Shown piece after piece: positions 48,235 through 60,937 of a stretch of DNA of 64,000 nucleotides. A program made the position numbers and the translations under genes. This DNA is from Citrus sinensis (lineage: Eukaryota; Streptophyta; Magnoliopsida; Sapindales; Rutaceae): contig NC_068556.1 of NCBI RefSeq assembly GCF_022201045.2, positions 24,781,501 through 24,845,500 of the forward strand. The letters are read 5' to 3'. The notes beneath the pieces were generated by a model, which ran no database searches, was not told the origin of the DNA, and saw only the letters and a program-made list of their open reading frames with translations. How positions within the stretch are numbered: the first letter of the stretch is position 1; each line of letters starts with the position of its first letter.

Positions 48235-51200
48235 AAGGGTAGGTATTTCCCGGTTTCAATTTGGTTCGGGATTAGAACTGAACTGAACTGAAACCGATTA
48301 GTTCTGAGGGATTCAAACTAAATACAAACTAAATTTTAGAACTGTTCAGTTCGATTTGGTTTGGTTCGTACATTTTCTTGAATTTTGCAGTTTTAACCCA
48401 ATCTTAGTACATTTTACAGCTTTCACCTAATTTACTGAATTTTACAGTTTACACCTACACTAACTACCAACTATTGAACTACACACTACACACATAGTAA
48501 CACTAGATATAAATAAACAAATACAAAGTCTTCAAGTCAAAAGCAAAACAATAAAGTCCCAATACGAAATAGTCACAATTCATAAACACACTTAAATTTA
48601 AAATATATTACAAATTATAAGTCCATAACAAAAAAAAGAAAACACAGCAAGTCCACGATACTACATCAACATCCGATAAAACTCCACCATAACACAAGGC
48701 AAAACTACATCCACCATCCATATCACCTACATCAAAATTCAAAGTGAGACAAAGCACTCAATAATTAAACTAAATAAAATAAAGTGATATTTAACAATTA
48801 ACAAATAAATATATATCAATTTCATTACCTAAAAATAGTTTATGATCAACTGCAGTTTTCATGTTGACCTATCAAGTTGGTCGACTGTTGTTGATTTGCG
48901 AAGTTCTACATAAAAAAAGGACAAATTGAACAAGGTTAATATTACTTAAAGATAAAGTTAAATTAAAATTAAAAAAATTGTATAAGGTTGATGATACTTA
49001 AAAAGCAAATTAAAATTATACAAAATATACATTTCGTAAGTTGGTCCATAAAGTCATTGTCTTCAACTAATTTATTTAGGTCTGCTATTGTATCCACAAA
49101 AATAGAAGTTCGCAACCAATTCTGTAATAGTATCAACGCTTCAACAATGTTTGGAGTCAAAGAGCTTCTATATTAATCTAATATACGACCTCTAGTACTA
49201 AAGGCGAACTTAGAGGTAACAGTAGACACCAGAATAGCAAGAACATCCCTTGCCATACTTGACAAGATTAGATAATTGGCACTATTCACTCTCCACCATA
49301 ACAAAATATCAAATTTAATGCCCAAATTACTTTTTTTAATTTTTCCAATCTTCTCCATTAAGTAAAAATCCAACTCATTTGACAACTCTGGGCTGCCTTC
49401 ACTAATCGCAACTGCTTCACTGAATTTGAAGAAAGGATCCTCAATAATAACATCATCATCATCATCACCCAAATCCCAAAAATTCGAACTACTTCCACTT
49501 CCAATAGCTAAATTTTGGCTTTCGCTTGCACTTCCACTTGGACTCCCCATTCCACCTGGTTTATACTGTGCATTATAAGATTCATAAAGCTTAATCAACA
49601 AATCCTTGACTATTTCCTTCATCTCAACACATTTGCCATATCTTTGCTATATAATTTCTCAAAGTAATGTGTTGCGAATTTCATTTTTTCCCGTGGATCA
49701 AGTACATAAGCAACAATCAAACTCTTATTTATGTTCAAACAACCATCCCAATACTTGTAAAAAATTTTCTTTATTTTAATTGCCATCAAACCCAAAAGAC
49801 TATCATTACTAGCGGACAATGATTCCAAAGATTGTTCAATTTGACATATCAAATTGTAACAAATATTCAATGTCATGGAAGAGAAAAAAAAGCAACGTTA
49901 ATAAAGCTAAAGTAAACTTCATATTATATATTAAAATTAAAAAATGTAACAAAGATTTGATGAATGATCATTAACAGTTACAGTAAACACTTGCTTGATA
50001 CCCTAATCAATTAAACATTTTTCAAGTCGCTTACCAATTGTCCCCGATGAATGATCATTAACAGTGTTAAAACTGATAATCTTTCTATACAAATTCCAAT
50101 CTCTGTCAATAAAGTAAGCTGTGATGACCATGCAACTAGCAGTTGTAATGAAGTCCAAATATTAGTGTTCGAAGATACTCTTTACTTATTCCTAGCCAAT
50201 AAACTTTTCAACTTAACATTTTCCTCTAAATACATTTTAAAAGTATCCCTAGTAATGGTTCTTCGTGATGGGAGAAGATATCTCGGAGCCGCTACACTGC
50301 AAAAACGCCTAAAACCCAGATTCTCCACAACAGAAAAAAGGCAATTCATCAAGAACAATCATTTTTACGGTTGCTCGTCTACAAGCTTCTTGACTAATCT
50401 TGCTACAACTTCATCACTACCAACATCTTGAGTCAAAGGTATTTGGTCTTTCTAGAAGTCCTTGTACTTTTTACATCTTTCTTGGTTATGAGTCCTCAAA
50501 GTGTTAGTCCCCTACCTGACCATCCCACATTCAAATTCTTGACCACAGTAGTTGCATTTGCACTTTGTACATTATCTGGAAGTCTAGTAAAATGTTGCCA
50601 CACTGTTGATCTTGGAGCCATTTTTTTCTTTGGTAGTGGTGGTTTGGATGACGATGACTTTTTCCACTTGTTTTCATTGGTGACAATTGTTGCCGAATCA
50701 TTTTCATTATCATCAACTTGAACTTCAACTTCATGCTCAAAATCATCGGCTACACGCTCAAGGTTGTCTTGAACTCTTGAATAATTAGAAATCTAAAATA
50801 AATAAAATAAAAAGAAATAAGCAATCTTGATTTATTTAATAATTTGATTTACTCTCAATGAAAAAATTTTGAACAATGACTTTAATTTACTTCACAATTA
50901 TGCCCACTAATTATAAATTTATTCTTGATTTTTTTTCCATACTGCAATATTTGTTTACAATTGCATGAATATGGCAATTTAAATTCAACTAGTTAAAATG
51001 AGATATTTAATTAACTTCTATCACCAAACAATATATACTTTCAAATGTTTGTTTTTCTTCTCATCCATTTTCAAACTAAACAGAACATCAACAAATCTCT
51101 ATATTGAAATTCCGAAAGCAATGAAGGGTGTTGATGATTTAATGTTTACATATCAATATTCTCACAATATACAGTTATACATCTGTTTCACTTACGGTGG

Positions 51201-51916
51201 CCATATCGAATTAGCCATTGCATTTGCTCAACACAATATTTAGGGTACAATTCCAATAACCAATATACACTAACACTAGCACAAATTTAACCCCTCATAA
51301 GGTTCAATTTAAACAGAAACAAAACAAACAAAAAGGCCACAACATAACAAAAAAAAAAAAACACTTGCAGTAGTAAAGACTAAAGACGACGAGTTGATAT
51401 CAGGAGGTTTAGACCAACGAGAGGGAGATCGTGAGGTGTGAGTGATGAGAGAAGATGATCGACAATTAACCATGAGGTGTGAAGACTGAAGATGATGGTT
51501 GAAGGGTTGACGGCTTGACGAGCGGCGATCTTGAGGCGTGACTCTGAGAGATTGAGTTCATGACGACATCACCGCGCTTGATGGGCTGTGCTGCCACTAA
51601 ACCGTGAGGCGAGGGAGAGACTGCGACAATGAGAGATAGATGGGGCGATAGAGATACCAAAAGGTGAAAGCTCAGAAAGATGATAACTGGATTTTGGATT
51701 TTAGATTTAGGGTTACGAAATTAAGGTTTGAAAAAAGGGATATAGAATTTAGGTTTTTATATTTTAAATAAGAATAAATTTAAATAATTGGACCGAATCG
51801 TTTGGTTTTTCAGTTCGGTTCGGTTTTGAACCGAACTGAAGGCAAACTGATCGGTTCTTATACTTTCAAACCATTCGGTTTTTAGCCTTAGAAGTGAACC
51901 GTTTGCCCAACCCTAC
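48235..51916 (-). mobile_element. hAT transposon, RICESLEEPER-type, decayed
   Basis: Ends AAGGGTAGGT (left) and rc GTAGGGTTGG (right) are hAT-like inverted repeats. The 8-bp flanks (CCGCAAGT, GCACAAGT) match at 6 of 8. Subterminal GAACTGAAC / GTTCGGTTC repeats crowd both ends (48,275-48,375 and 51,795-51,905). Inside is a broken transposase on the minus strand (about 48,960-50,760) with a GA-rich leader (51,360-51,660). At 3.7 kb the element is close to full length for a coding hAT. Confidence 0.75.
48960..50760 (-). pseudogene. hAT transposase pseudogene (BED zinc finger, hAT C-terminal dimerisation)
   Basis: In minus-strand order: an acidic leader (DDFEHEVEVQVDDN), a BED zinc finger split over two frames (WQHFTRLPD, then KCKCNYCGQEFECGMV), RNase-H-like pieces including DRDWN and HSSGTIGKRLE near 50,050, then LIVAYVLDPREKMKFATHYF (49,690-49,720). 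After a frameshift near 49,620 come KEIVKDLLIKLYESY, the acidic linker and the dimerisation region FDILLWWRVN...MARDVLAILVSTV... AFSTRGRILD. A TAA near 49,175 replaces the CAA expected there, and YRSSLTPNIVEALILLQNWL follows in frame. The order and motifs match plant RICESLEEPER/DAYSLEEPER-like transposases. Several frameshifts and stops make it inactive. Confidence 0.85.
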
Positions 51917-51924
51917 GCACAAGT

Positions 51925-53072
51925 GAGTTTGGCTGAGTCCATATATATTAGGCCTCATTTATATATTTCTATGCCTTTTAAATCACAACCCACAGCCCAT
52001 AGTAGTAACCTTATACAGTGGATTGGGTCCACTATAAACATATACGTTATAGCTTTGACTGGGCATTTGAGCCTAGTGACAATATTTAGATAGCAACAAT
52101 TAATAAAACAAACCAAATCTTAATAATTTCCTTGATTTTAATTTCCATATTTATATTATATATTCAATTATTAGTTATGCCAATTTACTGTGCATAGGTA
52201 TATTAATCACAATATCCATTTCTTAGCTAACTTATCATACGGCCATGCATATATTTCCAAAATCCAAAATGATAATTTCAGATTCAAAAGTAATTAGATG
52301 GTGATTGATGGTGGATTTGTACGCACAAGAGAGACCGTAGCTAGTTAGCAAGTTGTTAGTTAATTAATTGATTAATTAATTAAATTAAATTGTCTGCTCG
52401 AGTGAGCTCATGAACGAACCTGTTACAGCAGTAAGACAAAGTTGGTTGTCTAGCCATAAGAGGAACACAAGGAATACTTCTATGTCCAATTATATCATCA
52501 TACTTAGTGTGAAAATTGATGCACATCCAATTCGTACCAAATTGTTTCAATATGGTAAACTCATTACAACAATCTCTTTATAAACCAACAAAACCAACCA
52601 CCTGCTTTTTAATGTGGAACATCTCATCAAACTAAATCAATTTTGTTTATTATATAATTAGGTCCGATGAATTGCACTGATCTTTCTTATTTTCTTTTCA
52701 AGGAAAACATATCTAACCTCCATTTTACTCCCATTAATTTCTGCTCCAATGCAGTAATGAATTATTTCATTCTTCTGCAAGCCCCATGTGTTTCCTTTAT
52801 ATCGTTGGATATTTGGTTGGTAAAACAGTTGCATGTCACTTAATTACTCTTTTATGTAATTATTAGTTAATAATTCCAATCCCTTTCATTCTTAAGAAAA
52901 ATATGAAATATGTGTTATTTAATTACTGCTTAATTTTAGTTTATTACTTTTGTAATAGGTAAAATGGATGGATTGAATTTGAAAGTGATTATATTTATAT
53001 ATCGAAGTTACATCCATTATATAGTTAGCTTTGGACTTGAAAGTTACATTGAAGTTAATGATATCAATCATC
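51925..53072. other. Intergenic, no gene seen
   Basis: AT-rich, with TTAATTAATTGATTAATTAATTAA near 52,360-52,385. No repeat or frame of note. Confidence 0.5.
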
Positions 53073-53077
53073 ACTTC

Positions 53078-53845
53078 TGTTGGTGCAAATTTTGTCCCAA
53101 CTTATGATGGTGAGTTCGTTCTTTGGGCTGATCTTTATGGGCCTTTGTATATACTCTTCTGAGTCCACTTCCTTAGGCAATCAGAAGATCCTTGTCTTGT
53201 GATACTCTACAAACACAAGAAAATTATCAGAGGGCCGGTTTTGCCGGCGTAAACCCTCCGACGGTCAAGTCAGTCATCGGACTTTTGAAAATATGAATTT
53301 AGAAAGAGAAAGATTAGAGGGAGAAAGTTAGCATTTTCCCCTTTTGAGTCTCTTTTTTGTCTTACCTTTTGATGAGAATGAAAGACATATTTATCGACCA
53401 AACTGATTTGACTTGGGTCCTAGTTATTTCGATGACAAATGTCATTGTTCTTGTGACATTTGGCAATACTTGTCCTCTCGAGCCCATGTGGATTGACACA
53501 TGGATATACAAACTTGTCTACAAATTAGAGGAAGAAATGTTCTATCCTTAGGTTATTTTTACTAAGACCTTGGGATCATAAGAGCCTTCACACTTAGTAG
53601 GTTTGTCCTAGGATAAGAGCCTAGAACCTCAGCACGTTTTGGACTTTAAATCCTTGCCACCTAGTTGATTTATCCTAGGTGATTTGTCTTAGGATAGAAA
53701 TCTAGGACCTTGGCTCCTTTTGGGCTTTGAAATCTTATTACTTAGAAGGATCATTCTAGGTCATTTGTCCATCACTTCGTGGGCTTGATTGAGAGGAAAT
53801 TTATTAGATGGGCCTTATTAGACTTATTTTATTTTTGGTCCAACA
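53078..53845. mobile_element. Solo LTR
   Basis: A 768-bp block starts TGTTGGTGCAAATTTT and ends TTTGGTCCAACA, with the perfect short inverted termini TGTTGG/CCAACA of an LTR. It is flanked by a perfect 5-bp duplication ACTTC (53073-53077 and 53846-53850). There is no internal domain or second LTR, so it is the product of LTR-LTR recombination. The interior holds local repeats of TTATCCTAGG / TGTCTTAGGATAGAAATCTA around 53,610-53,760. It is unrelated to the copia LTR at 779. Confidence 0.88.
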
Positions 53846-53850
53846 ACTTC

Positions 53851-54839
53851 CATTCGTGCATATTCAGAGCTTTAAAACAATCATATAATAAATTTTAATT
53901 AACGATGTTAAAGCTAATTTTAGACACTTCTGTAAATTAACTTCAAGGGCACAGATCAAGCATAGAGAAAGGCTAGCCAAAACCAAACAAAATAAAATTG
54001 ACAGTCAAGCTCGGTAGTCTACATATTTTTTGACTTTTTTTTGGGGGGGGGGGGAGAGGGGGGGATGTTATTGCTAGAAGATGAGGAAGCTAGGAGTGGA
54101 GACAAAAAAGCAATTGTTATTAAAGTTGAATCTCCGCTTTTCAAAGTAGAGAAGTTCATATTCTTTTGCTCTAGATAGAATTTCCATCTTTTGCTTCTCT
54201 CAATTGTAGTTAAAATATTCTTAGCCTAATTATCAAATTTAAGTTTGGAGATGATGCATATCTCAACTTAATGTTTCTTTTGGTATTGCACTAATGTGAA
54301 TTTTATATTTTAAGCAAAAAGTGCTATGAAATAGTAGTTCTAAATTATAAAAGTTGGTGATGACTAGTTATCAAAATATAGTAAGCATCTCTGCTTGTGA
54401 TTAGATCAGCCTAATTGATCGAAGACCTAGGTTTAACCTCTAATTCTTCTTCATCTTTTTTTTTAATGGAAGACCACCATGATAATATAGATAATAAGAT
54501 GGCACAAAAAAAAAGGATATATAAATCAAAACCTCTAAATTCAAGAGAAATACAAGAAAGTATAAAAGTGCCCCAAAGAACAATAATAAAAAATGAACTA
54601 AAAAGGAGTAAAAGAAAAGAAAAGAAAAGATATAACATAATATGAGGGATCTCATACCCATCTAGATGAATGATACTAGACAAAATAATAGGCAGACTCG
54701 AGGACCCAAGAAATGTTGGTGAATCCTTTGAGTACAAGCTCAATTGGTCATGAAATTAGTTGTAGAAGTAGCCTTGCGAAAAAATACTTGACCACGACAG
54801 AGGAAGAAGAAGACATAGCACAACTCAACCAAAAAGATA
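53851..54839. other. Intergenic with poly-G tract
   Basis: A T-run followed by a G-rich tract (about 54040-54064) is likely a slippage-prone site. 54,410-54,660 is T-rich on the minus strand and may be the 3' part of the LINE relic that follows. Confidence 0.4.
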
Positions 54840-55130
54840 AATATAATCCCACTGCACAGAGCCATGAGAAGTAATATAAGAAATCACAGTAGCTGAATCA
54901 GACTCCACATTAAGGACAAAATAACCAGGTAGCAAGCTTCAAATCCTCACTAACAGCCATCAACTTAGCATAAAGAATTGATGGGTGCTGAAGAAAATAA
55001 CCAAAATCATGCAAAATACCACCAACAGTAAACAGTCCAGGGTCACCCTAAGAGTACCCATCCACCGTAAACTTCACCACCCCATGTGCAACCACGAGAC
55101 TCATCTAATCGGCCTTCGAATTGACTTTAA
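54840..55130 (-). pseudogene. Fragment of a non-LTR retrotransposon RNase H domain
   Basis: Minus strand reads VKFTVDGYS, stop, GDPGLFTVGGILHDFGYFLQ, then LYAKLMAV and LKLATW, and after a frameshift NVESDSATVISYITSHGS. This is the order of the RNase H domain at the 3' end of plant LINEs (VDG...GNPGxxGxGG, the A(E/K)L helix, VESDS). Asp and Gly motifs are recognisable but stops and frameshifts abolish coding. No upstream RT was found, consistent with 5' truncation. Confidence 0.65.
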
Positions 55131-55549
55131 CCTCTAATTGATGAACAAGAAGCTCAAAAACACAATCTAATGAAATTAGTACTCAAAGTCACAAATTAAG
55201 ATCAAAACCATAAAATTGAAAATAATCATGCAAGATTTTGAAGTTCGGCCAAATGATCTACTTCCTCATGAGAACTGAGCATGAGTTAGGTTATCATTTA
55301 ATTTTAAACCACTAATAGAAAATTGTCTTTTTATTTTTTGAATTTACATACTAATTTGCCTTGGTAAATTTTTACCAAATACTTTATTAACACTTTTACA
55401 ATCTTCATCCAATCAACAGACACAGAAGGAGAGTAAGCAATGGTTAAAAAACAAAACTATTGCCAATTTAGAACTAGGCTTTTGATTTTGGGCCATATTA
55501 ATGTTTCATAGGTATTGAATTAGTAATTGACCTTTATATTTAGTGGTGT

Positions 55550-56313
55550 TAGGGGTGTTCATAATTCAACTCGATCCGCTTAATCCATTTGATCTGTAAA
55601 AATCCGATCTATGGATTAATGGATTAGATTTGATTGAAAATTTAAAAATTTGTAGCCAGTGGATTGGATATACATTTATTCCTATAAATCTGCAAAAATC
55701 AGTGAATCCACAAAAAAATAAAAATATTTATTTAATTAAAAAATAAAGCTTGTAAATATGGCATTAGCACTTACTAATGAATAAATAAGGTAAAATATAG
55801 GTACATTGACAGCATATTATTCAATTATAATATAAAATAAAAATAATTAAATAATCAAATATTTAAATTATAGGTTCTTAAATAGTTAATTTTCATAATT
55901 TTAGTTAATTTTCATGTATTGATCTAAACAAATGTGATCTTTTCTTTTCGGAGTGTTATATTTGAAACTTTGAATATATCATTATAACTTTATTTAAACA
56001 TTTAATTTATCTAAATCTTATTCAGTTTTGAATTTGATTGGTAATAAAATTATTTTATATTATATTTTTTATTTAATTAGTTCATGGATTGGAGAGAATT
56101 AAAAAATTTTAATTCGTAAACCAATTCACAAAATGATATATTGGATATGAATTGGGTCAAATCCGCATTCGATTCGCAGGCTTATGGATTAGATTTGAAT
56201 TAAATTTCACTGATCCGTGAACTGAATTGAATTAAAAATTTATAATTTATAAAATTGTGAATCGTATATGGATTGATATCCAATCCAGAAAATTCAATTA
56301 TCAAACATCCGTA
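55550..56313. mobile_element. Non-autonomous hAT MITE
   Basis: Inverted ends TAGGGGTGTTCATAATTCAA (left) and rc TACGGATGTTTGATAATTGA (right). 8-bp flanks AGTGGTGT (55542-55549) and AGCGGTGT (56314-56321) match at 7 of 8. Subterminal GGATT/AATCC motifs repeat inward from both ends. 764 bp, no coding frame. Confidence 0.78.
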
Positions 56314-56321
56314 AGCGGTGT

Positions 56322-57592
56322 GCCCAACGTGATAAAGAGATTGCTTCTCTGCCACTTCTGAGTGTCAGCGGCAAAAGAACAAATATGTTAGACCCTTAGT
56401 TACATCTATTCTACGATCAGTATTTGTTTTTGAACAGTGTCATTCATAATAACGAATACTTCTCTATGAGCCTAAGCTGATTGAAATTTTTGTTCATAAT
56501 CATAGTACTCCTTAATTATAATATAAATGGAGAGATACTGGTTGTTAAATGTTCATTGAATCCGTTCCTCCTTAATTTCTTTTCTAACTCATTTGATATA
56601 TTTGTAATTACCATAAAATATTAATTGGAATTTTTTTAACGTAACTTACAATTGGATTGAATGGATGGAAGGATGATTGATTAAATTTTTGGAAAATAAT
56701 GAACGAATAGGTATCTAAATAATAAGTCAGAAAAATAAAAAAAGGATAAAAAATTAGTCTAGCTGCGAATGTGTACTTATGTTTCCTAGAAAAAGAAGAT
56801 GGGACAAAAGATGGACAGAGGGTTTGAAACTTGCAATTTAGAAAAGGGGAGTGTCGTACATAGAAAAAGGATTAGGAGGCTGGGGTTTGATGGAATCAAT
56901 TTTTTTGTTAGATTTTTTGAACTAAATATGTAAGGGCATTAATAAAGTGAAGACACGAAACAATTTTAAGAGACATGTAATCTATAAAATTTTCTATACA
57001 TTATCTAACTGCTTGCGCGCGTGCACACACACACACACCATGAGTATGTAGAGACATGTCCGAAAACAACAAAAATTTGTGTCATCTCATTTATGAACTG
57101 GCCTAAATTTTATTAATAATTTTAGTACAAAACATTCATTAAGTTATTGCTTAGTAATATAGATTGATGTATACTAGTTTTAAGTGGTTTTTTTTAAAAA
57201 AAGAAATATAGATATAGTTGATGAAATTAATTAAAAGACGAGAAAGCTTGATGGGGAAGAAAGTTTTACCTTGGGTAGTGGGTACAAGCCACAAAAGTAA
57301 AGAAAAGGTTGTTCACTTGTTCCCCATCCTCCCAATGTTGCTTTCCCTTAGGCATCTTTCTCTTACTTCAATGACTTTTTTGATTGTGTATATGTGCACT
57401 TTGTGTACATCTCAATTCTCAAGTATATCTTTATATCTCTTCTTCTTCTGTTTACTGCTTTATACCCAAACTAAAGCTAGCTAGCTAGTAGCTACAAAAG
57501 AGCAAATATTCAAAGAGAATAACAAGATCGTGGCCATGTCAAAAGAAATTAAGTCGGGCCTCGTGCGAGGTGCCACCTCCCATTATATAGCC
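56322..57592. other. Intergenic, no gene supported
   Basis: Contains (CA)n at 57021-57038. A plus-strand frame at 57218-57484 has a hydrophobic C-terminal half but no family match. Confidence 0.4.
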
Positions 57593-57904
57593 TCTAAACA
57601 TTGTTCCAAATGGACCCAATCTTTTTCTACCTTCTTACATATGTATTTTTTTATGAATTACAAAACCATCATAGATTATTTTTATTGTTATACATCCATA
57701 TTTTAAGAGATATATATACAATCTACTAACATTTGAGAGATGTACTTACTCTAAACATTGTTCCAAATGGACTCAATCTTTTTCCACCTTCTTACATATG
57801 TATTTTTTTATGAATTACAAAACCATCATAGATTATTTTTATTGTTATGCATCCATATTTTTTAAGATATATATAATCTACTAACATTTGAGAAATGTAC
57901 TTAC
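57593..57904. repeat. 157-bp tandem duplication
   Basis: Copy 1 at 57593-57749 and copy 2 at 57750-57904, both beginning TCTAAACATTGTTCCAAATG and ending near ATGTACTTACTC. By eye they differ at only a handful of sites and small indels in the AT run. The unit is non-coding. Confidence 0.9.
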
Positions 57905-59252
57905 TCGATCATGCTATATTATGCGAAAGAGTTGTCTGCCTAGCTTTACCCACATTTATGGATAGGGAGTAAAAATCTTGGAGACTCGAATCTATTAAGT
58001 GGCTTCTACTTCATTTCATATTATTACTAGTTACTAGTGAGGTATCATTTCCATTTCAATATTTATTAATTCAATAAACGAAAGCTTTAAAGAATGATAA
58101 AAAAAAAAGACAAATTTCACTTTTATTAATTAATCAGTTCAACTTATATAAAGATTGAAAATATGAAATAGGAAATGTCACAATTATGATAACTAAGAAT
58201 TTAATTAATCTTAATGTTGATTGAAAGTCAATTTTTGTGTCAATTAATCTAAATATTAATTGATAATTTAATCTTTGAATTGAATAACAAATATTGAGAT
58301 AACCATGTGTCCTTTATGATTAATCATTAGGTGAGATTATTTGCACTGTAAAAGTTACTTTGAACACTTATATCTTTATAAAAACAAATATTATAAAAAT
58401 ATCCACACTATAAATTACTAGGACAATTTATTACGAGCAACTATAACATTACTACTTGGAACGTTTCCTTAACACATTCAATAACCGTTCAATTTTTCTT
58501 ACCTTTAAATCCTAAAAGTGCTCGACCCAAAATTTTAAACAATTATTCATAGAGGAGCAACTAAATATGTCCAGAGATTTTAACAATTCCTTTGAATATT
58601 GTTGGGTATTTCCAACTGTTGGTATTAATAGTCAACAATAACTCTTCTGCTTAAACTTTAATTAAATCATCAGAGACTGTGGATTTCATTTCACACAATC
58701 TCTCTGAATTTCTATCTAAGAGTTGAGCTAGACATTTTTTTTTTCAAAAAATTAGTTAATACCGTACAATGGTTAAGGCAAGTAAATTGGTTTTCTTTTA
58801 TAATGTAATAATCTATTATTTAATCAGATGAGTTTTAATTAAAAAAAGTGTTTGGAGTTACTAAAAATAATTAATTTAAAAAGTTTAAGTAACTTTTTTT
58901 GTAGTATTTTAAAGAGTGTACAAAGTAAAATATTCTACGTTTTAAATTTACTAGATGAGTGTATAAGTTCAGAGTAGTTTTTAGAGTATAAATAATCTCA
59001 CTCTTAATTATCTTCGTCATCATCTTTACTTAGATTTTTGTTAATAAAGTCTTTGGTTCTCTAACCACTGCTACAAGAAGAGACTTCATTTTTTTTCTTC
59101 ACTTTATTCTCTTGTGTAATAAACATATATACAGTTCTTCTCCAGTGAGGATAAAAAAAAAAAAAACACAGATTTTAATATATTAGAGACTGTATTGTTT
59201 GTCTGTTAATGACATTCTCACTTTTTTAAAATGAGGATGTCCTCCTTAGAGA

Positions 59253-59289
<37 letters not shown>

Positions 59290-59298
59290 GATTATTTT
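57905..59298. other. Intergenic, no gene seen
   Basis: AT-rich DNA with (ATT)n at 59250-59286 just before the MITE at 59299. Poly-A at 59152-59166. Confidence 0.5.
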
Positions 59299-59456
59299 CA
59301 AGTGCAGATGCCTTAATTTTTTAATACATACACGCTGTTAAGCCGTGCACCTTAATAGAGTTAATTTTTAATTTTTATAACCTTAAAATTGACTCTATTA
59401 AACCACATAATTTAATAGTGTGTTCGCATGAAAAAAATAAGCGCGTCCCCACTAGA
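59299..59456. mobile_element. MITE copy C of the CTAGTG-family
   Basis: Left AAGTGCAGATGCCTTAATTTTTTAATACATACACGC and right rc CTAGTGGGGACGCGCTTATTTTTTTCATGCGAACACAC are imperfect inverted repeats with an inner palindrome around TAGAGTTAATTTTTAA / TTAAAATTGACTCTA. The best-preserved member of the family in this window. Confidence 0.6.
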
Positions 59457-59610
59457 AAAAGACTATATATGTGTGTGTAATGGAATAAAATTAGATAATT
59501 ATTGGACCGGGCCTAACGTATTGATAAGAGAAGTAAAGTTTTAGGCCCTCTAATCAATGGCCCAACTCGTGCAGATGGCAGAAAATGACAGCTTTCTGAG
59601 AGATGAGGAT

Positions 59611-60269
59611 TAGACCTGGCAAAACGGGTCATTGGATTGTATTCGTGTTGTGTCAGCTTCGTATCGTGTCAAATTTAGGTCGACCCAAACCCGACACGGA
59701 AAAATAATCGGGTTATCCAATAACTCGCTTAATATCTATATATTGAACAAAAGTTACATCAAATATTTACACACTATCATACATACGTATGTACATACAT
59801 ACATAATTTATCGATATTATAAAATATACATATCTACTAATATATTACACATTTACACTATTAAGGTTTTAATTATATATATATATATATAATATTATAT
59901 TATATATCAATATTATAAAATATACATGTCTACCAATTTTTACACATTTATACTATTAAACCTCTAAATGTATTTAAAATTTTATAAATAAAATACTGTG
60001 ATTATATTCACCCTTTTAAAAAAAAATCATCTCTAATATTTGAGTTTTAATGATAAGAATATGTAAATTATTTTAAAATAAAAAATATAATCGGGTTATT
60101 GATCGGGTAAATAGATTAAGAATTTTAACCCTAACCCGACACAGAAAAAAATTGTGTTGACCCGGACCCGACTCATTTAATAATCGTGTTAAATTTGATG
60201 ACCCATACCCATTTATTTATGTCGTGTTCGTATCGGGTAATTGGGTCGTGTCAAATTTTACCAGCTCTA
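59611..60269. mobile_element. Non-autonomous hAT MITE with perfect 8-bp target duplication
   Basis: Inverted ends TAGACCTGGCAAAA (left) and rc TAGAGCTGGTAAAA (right). The 8-bp target duplication ATGAGGAT is perfect at 59603-59610 and 60270-60277. Subterminal GGGTCGTGTC / GACACGACCC and CGGGTTA motifs are repeated many times at both ends. 659 bp, AT-rich interior, no transposase. Confidence 0.88.
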
Positions 60270-60277
60270 ATGAGGAT

Positions 60278-60937
60278 AATGGACTGGGACAAGTTACTAG
60301 AATTAGTTTTCACTTTTTGTTTCTTATTTATTTTCATGCTTATAATAATAATTAAGTTGGTTTTGTTAGCTTAATCTAGTTTTATTTCGTTTGTAAGCTT
60401 GATCTGTATAATAAAATCATCAGCATCTCTTTACAAATTTATTTTCAATCCTCTCCGTTACAGGTAAACAAACAAAGCAGTTAAAGCTTAATGTATTAGC
60501 TAGAAGGAGATTTCATTACAGAACCCGAAAAACTTATCACTCTTAGAAAATAGAAATTATGTCTACAGCTCTACATAAGATTAATGTATTGAATGAGGAG
60601 CCTGCTTCAACATCAAAGATAAATTTTACATTATATACATCCAAAAAAAAAAATTATATCTGAAACACAAACCAATTCAATACATTGTTGTCATTCAATT
60701 GAACATGGACACATTAATTCACTCACCAGAACTAGCCACCAACCAATACAAGAATTGTATGATGGAAACAAAAGGAACAAAAAAAAAAAAAATCAAATCC
60801 TCACATTCACATATAACAAGGTGCGTGGACATTACCTCCTATATACTACACCTACTCATCAACGTCGCAAATAAAATGAAAAACCAATTCAAGTTCATCA
60901 CGACACCTAATAACAACAGTAACATTTTACTTGGCAT
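60278..60937. other. 3' flank of the acidic-protein gene
   Basis: AT-rich; probably includes the 3' untranslated region of the gene ending at 60938. No other feature. Confidence 0.45.

Noticed and set aside
50051..50721. Two plus-strand frames of 126 and 97 codons
   Set aside because: Both lie opposite recognisable hAT transposase pieces on the minus strand and have no motif of their own.
54040..54064. Poly-T/poly-G tract as a G-quadruplex regulator
   Set aside because: No transcription unit or promoter adjoins it; a simple homopolymer tract or assembly slippage is enough.
57218..57484. 88-codon plus-strand frame with a hydrophobic segment
   Set aside because: The hydrophobic stretch comes from a T/C-rich low-complexity run; no family match.
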